NCBI GenBank assembly: GCA_964638795.1
Contig: CAZXAX010000005.1
Location: 1-52,081 of the forward strand
Direction of reading: 5' to 3'
Source of the DNA: CAIYHK01 sp964638795
GTDB taxonomy: Bacteria > Actinomycetota > Acidimicrobiia > Acidimicrobiales > Ilumatobacteraceae
Length of the DNA: 52,081 nt
Made by a program: the position numbers and the translations under genes. Below the pieces are notes generated by a model that was not told the DNA's origin, did not search any database, and was given only the letters and a program-made list of their open reading frames with translations. This document shows positions 7,879-15,667 of the stretch, piece by piece. How positions within the stretch are numbered: position 1 is the first letter of the stretch; each line of letters starts with the position of its first letter.

Positions 7879-8999
7879 GCACCGAAGATGTCGGTGTCGT
7901 CGCAGCACTTGCCGCTCTGCCAAATATCACTCCACGCCGACTCTCTTTGTTGTTGTCATTTGGTTCACCAGATGTTGTTTGGCACACATTGCGCGGAGAC
8001 ACTGAGTGCACAGGGGTGCTCGATGTCGCACGTCATGCAGGGATGGAAGCGGTTTGGCGTGATTTCTGCAGCGCAGCAACTGCACAGCGGTTTGCAGAGG
8101 CCTGTATGAATCATGAAATTGGTGTGACGAATGTGCGCGCTGATGATTTTCCACAGCGGCTTGCCCTCGATCATCAGGCGCCTGCTGTGCTCTTCTATAA
8201 AGGGCGATTATCGGCAATTGATTCAGCATCGAAATGTGCGGTCGTCGGCACGCGATCGGCGAGTCCGATGGGTCGAATCTTTGCCGAACGCTTGGGGCAC
8301 GATCTTGCCGCACAAGGTGTCGCAGTAGTTAGTGGTCTGGCAAAGGGAATAGATGCCGCAGCGCACTCCGGTGTGCGACACGCAGCCGAAGGGGCACCCC
8401 CGATTGCTGTGGTTGCCAATGGTCTTGACTCCGTCTATCCGCGCCACCACACAGGACTATTTCGATTTGTGGCCGAAGCGGGCATCGTCATCAGTGAGAG
8501 TCCTCCGTTCACCGCGCCCGAACCATTTCGCTTCCCACTTCGTAATCGGATGATTGCGGCGCTGGCAGATGTGTTGGTCGTAGTTGAGTCGCGTGCAAGC
8601 GGGGGATCTATGCATACCGTAGACGCCGCAATTCGGCGCTCGGTGCAGATACTCGCTGTGCCAGGAGCCCCCGGCGCCCCGGCAAGTATCGGTACAAATC
8701 GACTCATTGCTGAAGGCTGTGCACCATGTGTTGACGCCACTGATGTTCTGGTCGCACTTGGGCTTGCACACTTGCCAACGCGGTTGGTGCCGGTTGAGTC
8801 CATCGGGCCCAGCAAAGATTTATTGCAGCTTCTTGCACACGGCCCACTAACTCTTGACCAAATTGTTTCGCAATCCGGTCTTGATCTCATCAGCGCCGTT
8901 CGCCACCTGGGCGGGCTTGAAGTTCAGGGATTTGTCGCCCACGAAGGTGGGTGGTGGCAAGCCACTGGCGTTAACACATTGGGGGCAACCAAGATGTGA
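7875..8999 (+). CDS. dprA: DNA processing protein DprA
   Basis: A 374-residue protein with the DprA/Smf Rossmann-like domain. It has VVGTRSASPMGR, VVSGLAKGIDAAAH, NGLDSVYPRHH, and ISESPP followed by FPLRNRMIAALAD. The N-terminal SAM-like helices (about 1-80) and a C-terminal winged-helix part (about 300-374) are also present. DprA protects incoming single-stranded DNA and loads RecA during transformation. It starts with GTG in a GTGA overlap with the comM stop. Both neighbours and the distant comEA/comEC genes point to a natural transformation pathway. Confidence 0.94.
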   Translation: MSTEDVGVVAALAALPNITPRRLSLLLSFGSPDVVWHTLRGDTECTGVLDVARHAGMEAVWRDFCSAATAQRFAEACMNHEIGVTNVRADDFPQRLALDHQAPAVLFYKGRLSAIDSASKCAVVGTRSASPMGRIFAERLGHDLAAQGVAVVSGLAKGIDAAAHSGVRHAAEGAPPIAVVANGLDSVYPRHHTGLFRFVAEAGIVISESPPFTAPEPFRFPLRNRMIAALADVLVVVESRASGGSMHTVDAAIRRSVQILAVPGAPGAPASIGTNRLIAEGCAPCVDATDVLVALGLAHLPTRLVPVESIGPSKDLLQLLAHGPLTLDQIVSQSGLDLISAVRHLGGLEVQGFVAHEGGWWQATGVNTLGATKM

Positions 9000-9031
9000 G
9001 CTAAACCGCCCACGCTCGGCAGTGCAGGGGA

Positions 9032-9037
9032 TACCGT
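9032..9037 (+). promoter_or_regulatory. Leaderless -10 box (TACCGT) for xerC
   Basis: TACCGT ends 6 nt before ATG 9044 and no Shine-Dalgarno sequence is present. The xerC-whiG pair may thus have its own promoter inside the comM-dprA-xerC run. Confidence 0.35.
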
Positions 9038-9043
9038 GATTGC

Positions 9044-9928
9044 ATGGGCTGGGAGGTCGCGGAGTTTGTTTCGTCGTTGACGCGCGCGTCTGAGAATACC
9101 CGTGCGGCTTACCAACGCGACCTTGAAGGGTTCGCTGAATGGCTCAAAGAACAGGGAGTCACGAAGCCCGCTGATGTTGACCGTCGGCATGTGCGCAAGT
9201 ACATCGCCCACCTAACTCAACTCAAGCGGACCCGCACCACGATTGCCCGCAAACTCGCTTCACTCCGCCGGTACTACCTGTGGCGCGAACGCACGCGACG
9301 CAAGGGATCGAACCCAACCGTTGGAATTCAGATCACTGGTGCGGCAACTCGCCTTCCCGAGGTACTCAAACCGAACGAACTCGATGCCTTGCTACAGGGT
9401 GATGACGATTCCAAAGACCCGAAATGGAAACAGGTTCGTGACACTGCGATGTTTGAACTGTTGTACGGAAGCGGGCTGCGCGTAAGTGAGGTCTGTGGTC
9501 TCAATTTGTCGGATATAGAGATGAAGGCCCAAGCCTTGGTTGTCTGGGGTAAGGGAAACAAACAACGCCGCGTGCCGATGAGCGACCCCGCAGTGTCGGT
9601 ACTCAAAATGTGGCTGCAACTACGCCCCGAACTCCTTCAGAGTGGCGCCAATGAAGAAGCGGTATTTCTGAACACAAAGGGTGCGCGTATCGGGGTGCGC
9701 GACGTGCGCCGACGCATGGACATTCGATTGGCGGGGGCAGGGCAGTCACGGTCGCATCCACACGCTCTCCGGCACACGTTTGCAACTCATCTTTTAGACG
9801 GTGGCGCCGATTTGCGCGTAGTACAGGAGTTGCTCGGCCATACGGATGTTTCGACCACGCAGCGATACACGCATGTCAGTAAAGAACGCCTGAAGCAGGT
9901 GTATTCGAAAGCTCACCCGCGAGCATGA
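9044..9928 (+). CDS. xerC: Tyrosine recombinase of the XerC/XerD type
   Basis: A 294-residue enzyme with an N-terminal SAM-like core-binding domain (about 1-85) and a C-terminal catalytic domain. The full active set is visible: Arg146 in GSGLRVSE, a lysine in GKGNKQRR (170-173), His240 and Arg243 in HALRHTF, His266 in LLGHTD, and nucleophile Tyr275 in QRYTHV. With its partner it resolves chromosome dimers at dif near the end of replication. The position between dprA and whiG is the usual actinobacterial xerC locus, so the symbol rests on context; XerD cannot be excluded. The stop overlaps the whiG start (ATGA). Confidence 0.9.
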   Translation: MGWEVAEFVSSLTRASENTRAAYQRDLEGFAEWLKEQGVTKPADVDRRHVRKYIAHLTQLKRTRTTIARKLASLRRYYLWRERTRRKGSNPTVGIQITGAATRLPEVLKPNELDALLQGDDDSKDPKWKQVRDTAMFELLYGSGLRVSEVCGLNLSDIEMKAQALVVWGKGNKQRRVPMSDPAVSVLKMWLQLRPELLQSGANEEAVFLNTKGARIGVRDVRRRMDIRLAGAGQSRSHPHALRHTFATHLLDGGADLRVVQELLGHTDVSTTQRYTHVSKERLKQVYSKAHPRA

Positions 9929-10659
9929 GCCCTAAACCAGTTCGACTCACAATTGACACCGCCTGGGAACTCTGGCGTGATCAACAAGATGGTGAAGCCA
10001 AGGATTGGCTCATAATCCACTATTCATCGTTGGTGAAGTTTGTGGCTGGCCGTCTTGCTGCAGGTTTGCCTCGCAGTGTTGAAACCAATGATCTAGTGAG
10101 CGCGGGAGTTTTTGGGCTGATGGATGCCGTCAATCGATTCTCCCCCGAGTTTGGAGTGAAGTTTGAGACGTTTGCGGTGCCTCGGATTAGAGGAGCAATT
10201 CTCGACTCTCTGCGGGCGCTCGACTGGGTGCCGCGCACCGTGCGCGCCAACTCCCGCGCCATTGAAGATGCGATCTCGAAACTTGAGCACAAGTTGCACC
10301 GTTCACCAACCGAAGAGGAAATCGCCGAGCAACTCGAAATTTCAGTCGAGGACCTGCAAAAGCAACTGAGTGAAGCCGCTGCGGGCAATGTTGGTCCATT
10401 GGATCATGTGGTCTTGACCAGCGATGACGGCGCACCACACAAATCGGTCGAAGAACAAGAGTTGCGTGAGGCCATGCGTGATGGAATCAGAAATCTTCCC
10501 GAACGAGAACGCACGGTCATGGTGCTTTATTACAGCGAAGGACTTACACTTTCCGAAATCGGTGAGGTGCTCGGCGTAACCGAGGCACGCACATCCCAGA
10601 TTCACGCCAAGGCGGTGATGCAGCTGCGAGCGCGACTCCGGTCCGTCGGTCTCAGTTGA
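9925..10659 (+). CDS. whiG: RNA polymerase sigma factor of the WhiG/FliA family
   Basis: A 244-residue sigma-70 factor with regions 2, 3 and 4. Region 2 is around LVSAGVFGLMDAVNRFSP and the -10-recognition segment FETFAVPRIRGAILDSLR. Region 3 is LDWVPRTVRANSRAIEDAI. Region 4 is a C-terminal helix-turn-helix, LTLSEIGEVLGVTEARTSQIHA. This is the layout of WhiG (sporulation, Streptomyces) and FliA (motility). In Streptomyces WhiG is held by the anti-sigma RsiG together with c-di-GMP; no rsiG is recognised here. It is translationally coupled to xerC. No sporulation or flagellar genes lie in the window, so its regulon here is unknown. Confidence 0.88.
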   Translation: MSPKPVRLTIDTAWELWRDQQDGEAKDWLIIHYSSLVKFVAGRLAAGLPRSVETNDLVSAGVFGLMDAVNRFSPEFGVKFETFAVPRIRGAILDSLRALDWVPRTVRANSRAIEDAISKLEHKLHRSPTEEEIAEQLEISVEDLQKQLSEAAAGNVGPLDHVVLTSDDGAPHKSVEEQELREAMRDGIRNLPERERTVMVLYYSEGLTLSEIGEVLGVTEARTSQIHAKAVMQLRARLRSVGLS

Positions 10660-10718
10660 TCCCAACTCAAGTTGTGTTGTGTCATTCAAACTGCTTTGGC
10701 ATTTTCAAAGGAGTGCAT

Positions 10719-11159
10719 GTGATTGCAACCTTGCTTATGAACGCCGTCCCGCGGTTGCTCACTTGGTCAATGGGTCTTGTGTTCCCAGTAGCCGCAGTGT
10801 TGCCGGTGCCTGGTCCTGTTGTTTCCACTTACAAGCAACCCGAGTGTCAGTGGTGCGCGGGGCGACGCGGCGTGGTCTTTGATTCGCGCCCCGGTGAGTC
10901 GGTGCGCACAGTGGTGGGTGGGCATGTTTTTTTCGTGGGAGTCGTAGCGGGGATTCGGTATGTCACGGTGCGGACAGGAGATGGATGGAAGGTCACCTTT
11001 GGTCGACTCGCCGCATCTCCGCTGGAGCGCGGTGACTTCGTGCTTCCAGGCGCTGTGATTGGAACCGCAGGCGACAACCTCTTTATGTCTTTGCGCAAGG
11101 GGGAAACCCCATATAACCCTGCCCTCATGTATCCGCGGCGGGCCATTCTGTTGCCCTAA
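10719..11159 (+). CDS. Degenerate LytM/M23-like protein lacking zinc ligands
   Basis: A 146-residue protein with an N-terminal hydrophobic segment or signal peptide (about 1-28) and a LytM-like fold: PVPGPVVSTYKQP, then GRRGVVFDSRPGESVRT, GGHVFFVGVVAG, and ERGDFVLPGAVIGTAG. In active M23 peptidases the first block reads G-H-R-G-V-D and the last block has H-x-H. Here these are AGRRGVV and LFMSLR, so the zinc ligands are gone. It is probably a non-catalytic cell-wall-binding or activator protein. It occupies the M23 position between whiG and rpsB in actinobacteria. AAAGGAG (10707-10713) fixes GTG 10719; a TTG overlapping the whiG stop opens the same frame but is less likely. Confidence 0.7.
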   Translation: MIATLLMNAVPRLLTWSMGLVFPVAAVLPVPGPVVSTYKQPECQWCAGRRGVVFDSRPGESVRTVVGGHVFFVGVVAGIRYVTVRTGDGWKVTFGRLAASPLERGDFVLPGAVIGTAGDNLFMSLRKGETPYNPALMYPRRAILLP

Positions 11160-11202
11160 GGCCCAATGGGCGGTGTTTTGCTTGCGATGGGGGTGCCTCA
11201 AG

Positions 11203-11312
11203 TAGCCTTGCAAGCGGTCCGAAACCCTTTGGACCGAAAATTTGCACGGGTTCCAACCTGCGGTCGTCTCGACGCGGAACCGGTGCTGGCAACCGCAGGA
11301 GAGGAGAACAAC
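11203..11312 (+). promoter_or_regulatory. rpsB promoter and structured leader
   Basis: TAGCCT (11203-11208) is a likely -10, with TTGCGA at 11182-11187 as a weak -35. The leader of about 95 nt has two inverted repeats: GGTCC/GGACC (11216-11220 and 11231-11235), and CCTGCGGT/ACCGCAGG (11257-11264 and 11292-11299). The second ends just before the GAGGAG ribosome binding site at 11301-11306. The placement suits feedback control by S2, which is inference. Confidence 0.45.
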
Positions 11313-12149
11313 ATGGCCGTCGTCAGTATGCGACAGATGCTTGAAGCAGGTGTTCATTTCGGACACCAGACCCGCCGTTGGAACCCCAAGATGAAGCGTT
11401 TCATCTTTGGTGAGCGCAACGGCATTTACATCATTGATCTCGAGCAAACTCTCGAGCGCATTGAAACCGCTTACGCCTATGTGCGTGACCTTGCCGCCAA
11501 CGGTGGAACGATTCTTTTCATCGGCACCAAGAAGCAAGCGCAAGACCCAATTCGTGATTACGCAAACAAGTGCGGCATGCCGTACATCAACGAGCGCTGG
11601 CTCGGTGGAATGCTCACCAACTTCGACACGATCTCAAAGCGTGTAGGCAAGATGCAGGAATACGAGCGCATGCAAGCTTCGGGAGATTTTGAAGCAATGC
11701 CCAAGAAAGAAGCACTACTTCTTGGTCGTGAGCTTGCGAAATTACAGAAAAACCTCTCGGGTATCCGTGGCCTTGGCCGCAAGCCTGATGCAGTGTTCAT
11801 TCTCGACACAAAGAAAGAGCACATCGCCGTGACCGAAGCACGCAAGCTTGGTCTGCCGATTGTTGCTGTGGTTGACACAAATGTCGATCCCGACCTCATC
11901 AACTTCCCGATTCCAGGAAATGACGATGCGATTCGTGCCAACGAGCTCATGGCGCGCGTTGTCTGTGAAGCCGTGATCGAGGGTCGCTACATCGCTTCCA
12001 AGAAGGGAATCGTTGCCGCTCCAGCAGCTCCAGCCACACGCACCCCTGAGCAAGAAGCTGAATTTGCAGCCGCCCAAGCTGATGCGCGTCGTCAAGCTGC
12101 AGCCGCACAAGCCGAGCGTGAGTCCCGCGCGACAACTCCGGAGGCGTGA
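11313..12149 (+). CDS. rpsB: 30S ribosomal protein S2
   Basis: A 278-residue S2. Characteristic blocks are MRQMLEAGVHFGHQTRRWNPKM near the N-terminus, IYIIDLEQTLE, FIGTKKQAQDPI, and RWLGGMLTNF. A PDAVFILDTKKEHIAVTEA block and VAVVDTNVDPD follow. The C-terminus has an Ala/Gln-rich charged tail of about 45 residues, as in other actinobacteria. S2 binds late on the platform side of the 30S subunit and is needed for S1 docking. ATG 11313 is chosen because GAGGAG lies 6 nt upstream and the protein begins MAVVSMRQ; the longer frame opening at 11166 adds non-conserved residues. tsf follows after 5 bp. Confidence 0.97.
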   Translation: MAVVSMRQMLEAGVHFGHQTRRWNPKMKRFIFGERNGIYIIDLEQTLERIETAYAYVRDLAANGGTILFIGTKKQAQDPIRDYANKCGMPYINERWLGGMLTNFDTISKRVGKMQEYERMQASGDFEAMPKKEALLLGRELAKLQKNLSGIRGLGRKPDAVFILDTKKEHIAVTEARKLGLPIVAVVDTNVDPDLINFPIPGNDDAIRANELMARVVCEAVIEGRYIASKKGIVAAPAAPATRTPEQEAEFAAAQADARRQAAAAQAERESRATTPEA

Positions 12150-12154
12150 TCCAG

Positions 12155-12943
12155 ATGTCTTTCACAGCCAAGGATGTTCAAGCACTTCGCCAGTCGACTG
12201 GCGCGGGAATGATGGATTGCAAGAAGGCTCTTGAAGAGTCTGGCGGCGATCTTGAGCAGGCCAAGCAGTGGCTCCGCGAAAAGGGTCTTGCAGCTAGCGC
12301 CAAACGTGACGATCGCGAAAACACTCAGGGATTGGTCGCACTTCATGTCGACTGCCCAGTTGGGGCGATTGTGAAGTTGAAGTCAGAGACTGACTTTGTT
12401 GCAGGCAGCGACCAGTTCAAGGCTGAAGCCGAAGCGCTAGTAAAGGCGGTTTGGGCGAATGGCGAAGGTGCAGTTGCCGAGCGCGCAGCACAGCTTGAAG
12501 ATTTAAAGATCACCTTGAAGGAAAAGATCGAACTCGGTGAAGTTGTTCGGTTTGAAGCAGCCCCTGGGAACGTTCTTGATTCATATCTCCACATCCAGGG
12601 TGGTCGTGGCGTAAACGCAGTGCTTGTTGAGCTGAGTGGCGCAAGTGAAGAACTCGCACATGACATTGCTGTTCACATCGCATTTGCCCGTCCGAAGTAC
12701 CTCGCTCGCGAAGATGTTCCGGCTGATGTGATCGAAAAAGAGCGCGTCACTTTGGAAAACATCACCCGCAACGAAGGCAAGCCTGAGGCGGCAATTGCCA
12801 AGATCGTTGAGGGTCGAATCGGCGGGTTCTTCAAGGATGTGTGTCTGCTTGAGCAGCCTTATGCCAAAGATGACAAGCAGTCCGTCAGCCAGGTGCTCGG
12901 CGGTGCAAAAATCGTGAAGTTCGCACAAGTGGAGATCGGCTGA
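12155..12943 (+). CDS. tsf: Translation elongation factor Ts
   Basis: A 262-residue EF-Ts, the nucleotide exchange factor for EF-Tu. The N-terminal UBA-like module contains VQALRQSTGAGMMDCKKALEE. The conserved TDFVAGSDQF segment and the core repeats follow, with HIAFARPKYL late in the protein. The length fits actinobacterial EF-Ts (about 270). ATG 12155 is preferred because GGAGG at 12140-12144 is 10 nt upstream; a GTG at 12146 is too close to it. It is co-transcribed with rpsB and pyrH. Confidence 0.97.
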   Translation: MSFTAKDVQALRQSTGAGMMDCKKALEESGGDLEQAKQWLREKGLAASAKRDDRENTQGLVALHVDCPVGAIVKLKSETDFVAGSDQFKAEAEALVKAVWANGEGAVAERAAQLEDLKITLKEKIELGEVVRFEAAPGNVLDSYLHIQGGRGVNAVLVELSGASEELAHDIAVHIAFARPKYLAREDVPADVIEKERVTLENITRNEGKPEAAIAKIVEGRIGGFFKDVCLLEQPYAKDDKQSVSQVLGGAKIVKFAQVEIG

Positions 12944-12947
12944 CAAC

Positions 12948-13682
12948 ATGACCAAATCAGAATCGCCTCGCAACTGGAAGAGGGTGGTTCTGAAGTTGTC
13001 GGGTGAGGCCCTTGCTGAACCCACTGGTTTTGGATTGAGTTCCGATGTGTTGCACACGGTTGCGACTGAAATTCACGAAGCACGCGAAGAGCTAGGCGTT
13101 GATATCGCAATCGTCGTCGGTGGCGGCAACTTCTGGCGCGGGCTCAAAGGTGCCGGCCAAGGAATGGATCAGGCCCAAGCCGATTACATGGGAATGATCG
13201 CCACAGTCATGAACGGTCTTGCTCTTCAAGATGCGTTGGAGCGAGTGGGTCAACACTCGCGGGTGATGACCGCAGTTGAGATGCCCAAAGTTGCAGAACC
13301 CTACATTCGTCGTCGTGCAGAGCGTCATCTTGAAAAGGGTCGAGTTGTCATCCTTGCGGGCGGAACAGGAAATCCATTTTTCACAACCGATACCGCAGCA
13401 GCTTTGCGTGCCGCCGAGATCGAAGCGGATGCAATTCTGAAGGGAACGCATTCGGGTGTTGATGGTGTCTACACCGCTGATCCAAAGATTGACCCCAAAG
13501 CCACCCGTTTTGACCGAATTTCCCACTTGGATGTGATCAATAAGGGTCTGAAAGTCATGGACTCAACGGCAATCACGTTCTGTATGGACAACAAAATCCC
13601 GATTGTGGTGTTTGATTTGTTGGGTGAGGGCAACATCAAGTCCATTCTGCGGGGCGAACAAATCGGTACGCTGGTTGGGTGA
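12948..13682 (+). CDS. pyrH: Uridylate kinase (UMP kinase)
   Basis: A 244-residue bacterial UMP kinase of the amino-acid kinase fold, making UDP from UMP for RNA and cell-wall precursors. The ATP-binding RVVLKLSGEAL start, IVVGGGNFWRG, the MGMIATVMNGLAL segment, and ILKGTHSGVDGVYTADPK all match the family. The enzyme is hexameric and allosterically controlled by GTP and UTP in other bacteria. ATG 12948 lies 4 bp after the tsf stop. The C-terminus overlaps the frr start. The conserved tsf-pyrH-frr order supports the call. Confidence 0.97.
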   Translation: MTKSESPRNWKRVVLKLSGEALAEPTGFGLSSDVLHTVATEIHEAREELGVDIAIVVGGGNFWRGLKGAGQGMDQAQADYMGMIATVMNGLALQDALERVGQHSRVMTAVEMPKVAEPYIRRRAERHLEKGRVVILAGGTGNPFFTTDTAAALRAAEIEADAILKGTHSGVDGVYTADPKIDPKATRFDRISHLDVINKGLKVMDSTAITFCMDNKIPIVVFDLLGEGNIKSILRGEQIGTLVG

Positions 13683-14236
13683 TTGACGACACCCTGCTGG
13701 AAGCCATCGAAAAGATGGACCGCGCGATTGACCACGTGCAGAATCAGTTCTTAACGGTTCGCACCGGCCGCGCAACCCCGGCAATTGTCGAACGCGTGAT
13801 GGTCAATTACTACGGCTCTGAAGTGCCTCTGCAGCAGCTAGCCGGATTCCAAGTACCCGAAGCCCGCATGCTGGTGGTCAAGCCGCACGATAAAGGCTCC
13901 ATCACTGCAATCGAAAAGGCGATCCAGGAAGCCGATCTTGGACTCAATCCAAGCAACGACGGTGTTGTCATTCGCCTTGCATTTCCTGCCCTCACCGAAG
14001 AGCGACGCAAAGAATATGTGAAGGTAGTGAAGAATATGTCAGAGGAGGGCCGAGTTGCGGTGCGCAACGTGCGTAGAGATGCGCGCAAGGCGCTTGAGAC
14101 CGCAGAAAAAGACGGCGACATTTCCAAAGATGATCTCGAACGTGCCGAAAAAGAATTAGAAAAAATCACACACGACCATGTGGAAGCAATTGATAAGGCG
14201 CTAGCGCGCAAGGAACACGAACTTCTTGAGGTGTGA
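13679..14236 (+). CDS. frr: Ribosome recycling factor
   Basis: A 185-residue protein of the exact RRF length. With EF-G it splits post-termination 70S ribosomes. Family blocks are VRTGRATPAIVERVMVNYYG, PLQQLAGFQVPEARMLVVKP, SNDGVVIRLAFPALTEERRKE, and VRNVRRDARK. The long three-helix bundle at the C-terminus is rich in Lys and Glu. GTG 13679 overlaps the pyrH stop in GTGA, so translation is coupled. A hairpin spans its stop codon. Confidence 0.97.
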   Translation: MIDDTLLEAIEKMDRAIDHVQNQFLTVRTGRATPAIVERVMVNYYGSEVPLQQLAGFQVPEARMLVVKPHDKGSITAIEKAIQEADLGLNPSNDGVVIRLAFPALTEERRKEYVKVVKNMSEEGRVAVRNVRRDARKALETAEKDGDISKDDLERAEKELEKITHDHVEAIDKALARKEHELLEV

Positions 14237-14256
14237 GCTCAACGAGCGTTCACCTC
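14228..14256 (+). repeat. Hairpin across the frr stop codon
   Basis: GAGGTG (14228-14233) pairs with CACCTC (14251-14256). Inside it GCTC (14237-14240) pairs with GAGC (14244-14247) around an AAC loop; the TGA stop lies in the internal bulge. No T-run follows, so it is not a standard terminator. It may pause or protect the rpsB-frr message before cdsA. Confidence 0.45.
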
Positions 14257-14275
14257 TCCTGGAAGGGAGCAAAAA

Positions 14276-15661
14276 ATGAGTGACGATCGCAGGCGAGACG
14301 AAGGCCGTGACCCGAGTGGTGGTTATGGCACTGACTTCGGTGATGAATTCGGAACGGTGTCTTTTGGCGCCTCAAATGAACCCGACACCGATGAGCAGCC
14401 GGCAATTTCATTTGGTAAAAGCGACACTGGTCCGTTGCCGCATTGGAGCGAGCCACCAACGGGTGAACTTCCACGCTTTATTGACGAAGCCCCATCTGGT
14501 GAAACTGATGTTTGGTCCTCATTTGGATCAGGTGATGACACCACTCGGACTTCGATGCGCCCAGCAGACTCGCGACCCGTGAGACGCGACATCACTGCAG
14601 ATGGTCCACTTTTTGGTGATTCGGTCTCGGATCAGCCCACGTCGTCGGCACCTGTTACGCCCCCATCGGTATTTGATGACGAGGCCGTCGATATTTCAGG
14701 TGCGATGTATGCACAACGTGATCGAGTAGCCATCGGTGGTGATTACACCGATGAGCGCCGCCGCCCTGTTCAGCGAGGTGGTAGCACCGGTCAAACTCGA
14801 CGTCCTGCGCGTGCAACTACATCCGATCGTGACATGCCAACTGCAGTTACTGCCGGTCTTGTAATCGCAGCGGTGTTTCTGGCGGCGTTGCTGTGGAAGC
14901 CGGCCGCTGCTGTCGTATTCGTGGTCGTCGCGCTCGGGCTCGCATCAGTTGAGTTCTATTCAAAAGTTTCCGAACGCGGTTACAGGCCGGCGTCGTTGAT
15001 TGGCACGGTTGCATGTGTTGCCGCGCCCGCAGCCGCTTACTGGCTCGGCGATGGCACTTTGCCTCTAGTGATGATGCTTGCATTTGTCGCTGCTGCGGTC
15101 AGCTTTGTGGGTACTGACAGCGTGCAGTCTGGGCCGATGCCGAACATCGCAATCACGTCTTTGGGCATCATCTGGATCGGATTACTTGGCTCCTTTGCCT
15201 CACTGATCTTGCGACTATCGACTGACGGCTCCGGCTTTGCCAATGCGGGCACGGACACTCTCTTATTGGTTGCTATTTGTGTGGTCGCCAACGACACCGC
15301 AGCGCTGTTTGTCGGTAAATCCGTCGGGCGCACGAAACTGCGTGAATGGATTAGCCCAAACAAATCCGTCGAAGGTTTGATCGGTGGTGCAGTGGCCACG
15401 ATCATTGCCGCAATCATCATCGGGTCTCAGAGCGACACCTGGAACTCGCTTGGCGAACAACTGTTGCTCGGCATTGTCATTGCAGTTGCCGCTCCACTTG
15501 GTGATCTTGTTGAGTCGATGTTTAAACGCAATCTTGACATTAAGGATTTCGGAAACTCGATCGCAGGCCATGGGGGAGTGCTTGATCGATTTGACGCCTT
15601 TTTGTTTGTGCTCCCGTCGGTGTATTACCTGACGATGGTGCTTGAACCCTGGGCATCCTGA
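14276..15661 (+). CDS. cdsA: Phosphatidate cytidylyltransferase with long disordered N-terminal extension
   Basis: A 461-residue protein. Residues about 195-461 form the membrane enzyme that makes CDP-diacylglycerol, the precursor of phosphatidylglycerol, cardiolipin and phosphatidylinositol. It has multiple hydrophobic helices and the C-terminal CDP-alcohol signature region, VAAPLGDLVESMFKRNLDIKDFG followed by GHGGVLDRFDAF. Residues 1-190 are acidic, low in hydrophobics and probably unstructured. They hold repeated short motifs SFGASN, SFGKSD and SFGSGD, and an LP-hWSEPPTGELP stretch. The start at ATG 14276 has GGGAG upstream. It sits between frr and dxr, the usual actinobacterial place. Confidence 0.93.
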   Translation: MSDDRRRDEGRDPSGGYGTDFGDEFGTVSFGASNEPDTDEQPAISFGKSDTGPLPHWSEPPTGELPRFIDEAPSGETDVWSSFGSGDDTTRTSMRPADSRPVRRDITADGPLFGDSVSDQPTSSAPVTPPSVFDDEAVDISGAMYAQRDRVAIGGDYTDERRRPVQRGGSTGQTRRPARATTSDRDMPTAVTAGLVIAAVFLAALLWKPAAAVVFVVVALGLASVEFYSKVSERGYRPASLIGTVACVAAPAAAYWLGDGTLPLVMMLAFVAAAVSFVGTDSVQSGPMPNIAITSLGIIWIGLLGSFASLILRLSTDGSGFANAGTDTLLLVAICVVANDTAALFVGKSVGRTKLREWISPNKSVEGLIGGAVATIIAAIIIGSQSDTWNSLGEQLLLGIVIAVAAPLGDLVESMFKRNLDIKDFGNSIAGHGGVLDRFDAFLFVLPSVYYLTMVLEPWAS

Positions 15662-15667
15662 CCTCGG

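Noticed and set aside
11166..11312. Longer rpsB reading frame starting at 11166
   Set aside because: The added 49 residues are not S2-like and cover the promoter and leader; the ribosome binding site points to 11313.
10767..11543. 258-residue antisense open frame across the LytM-like gene and rpsB start
   Set aside because: It runs against two well supported genes and the rpsB promoter, with no family features.
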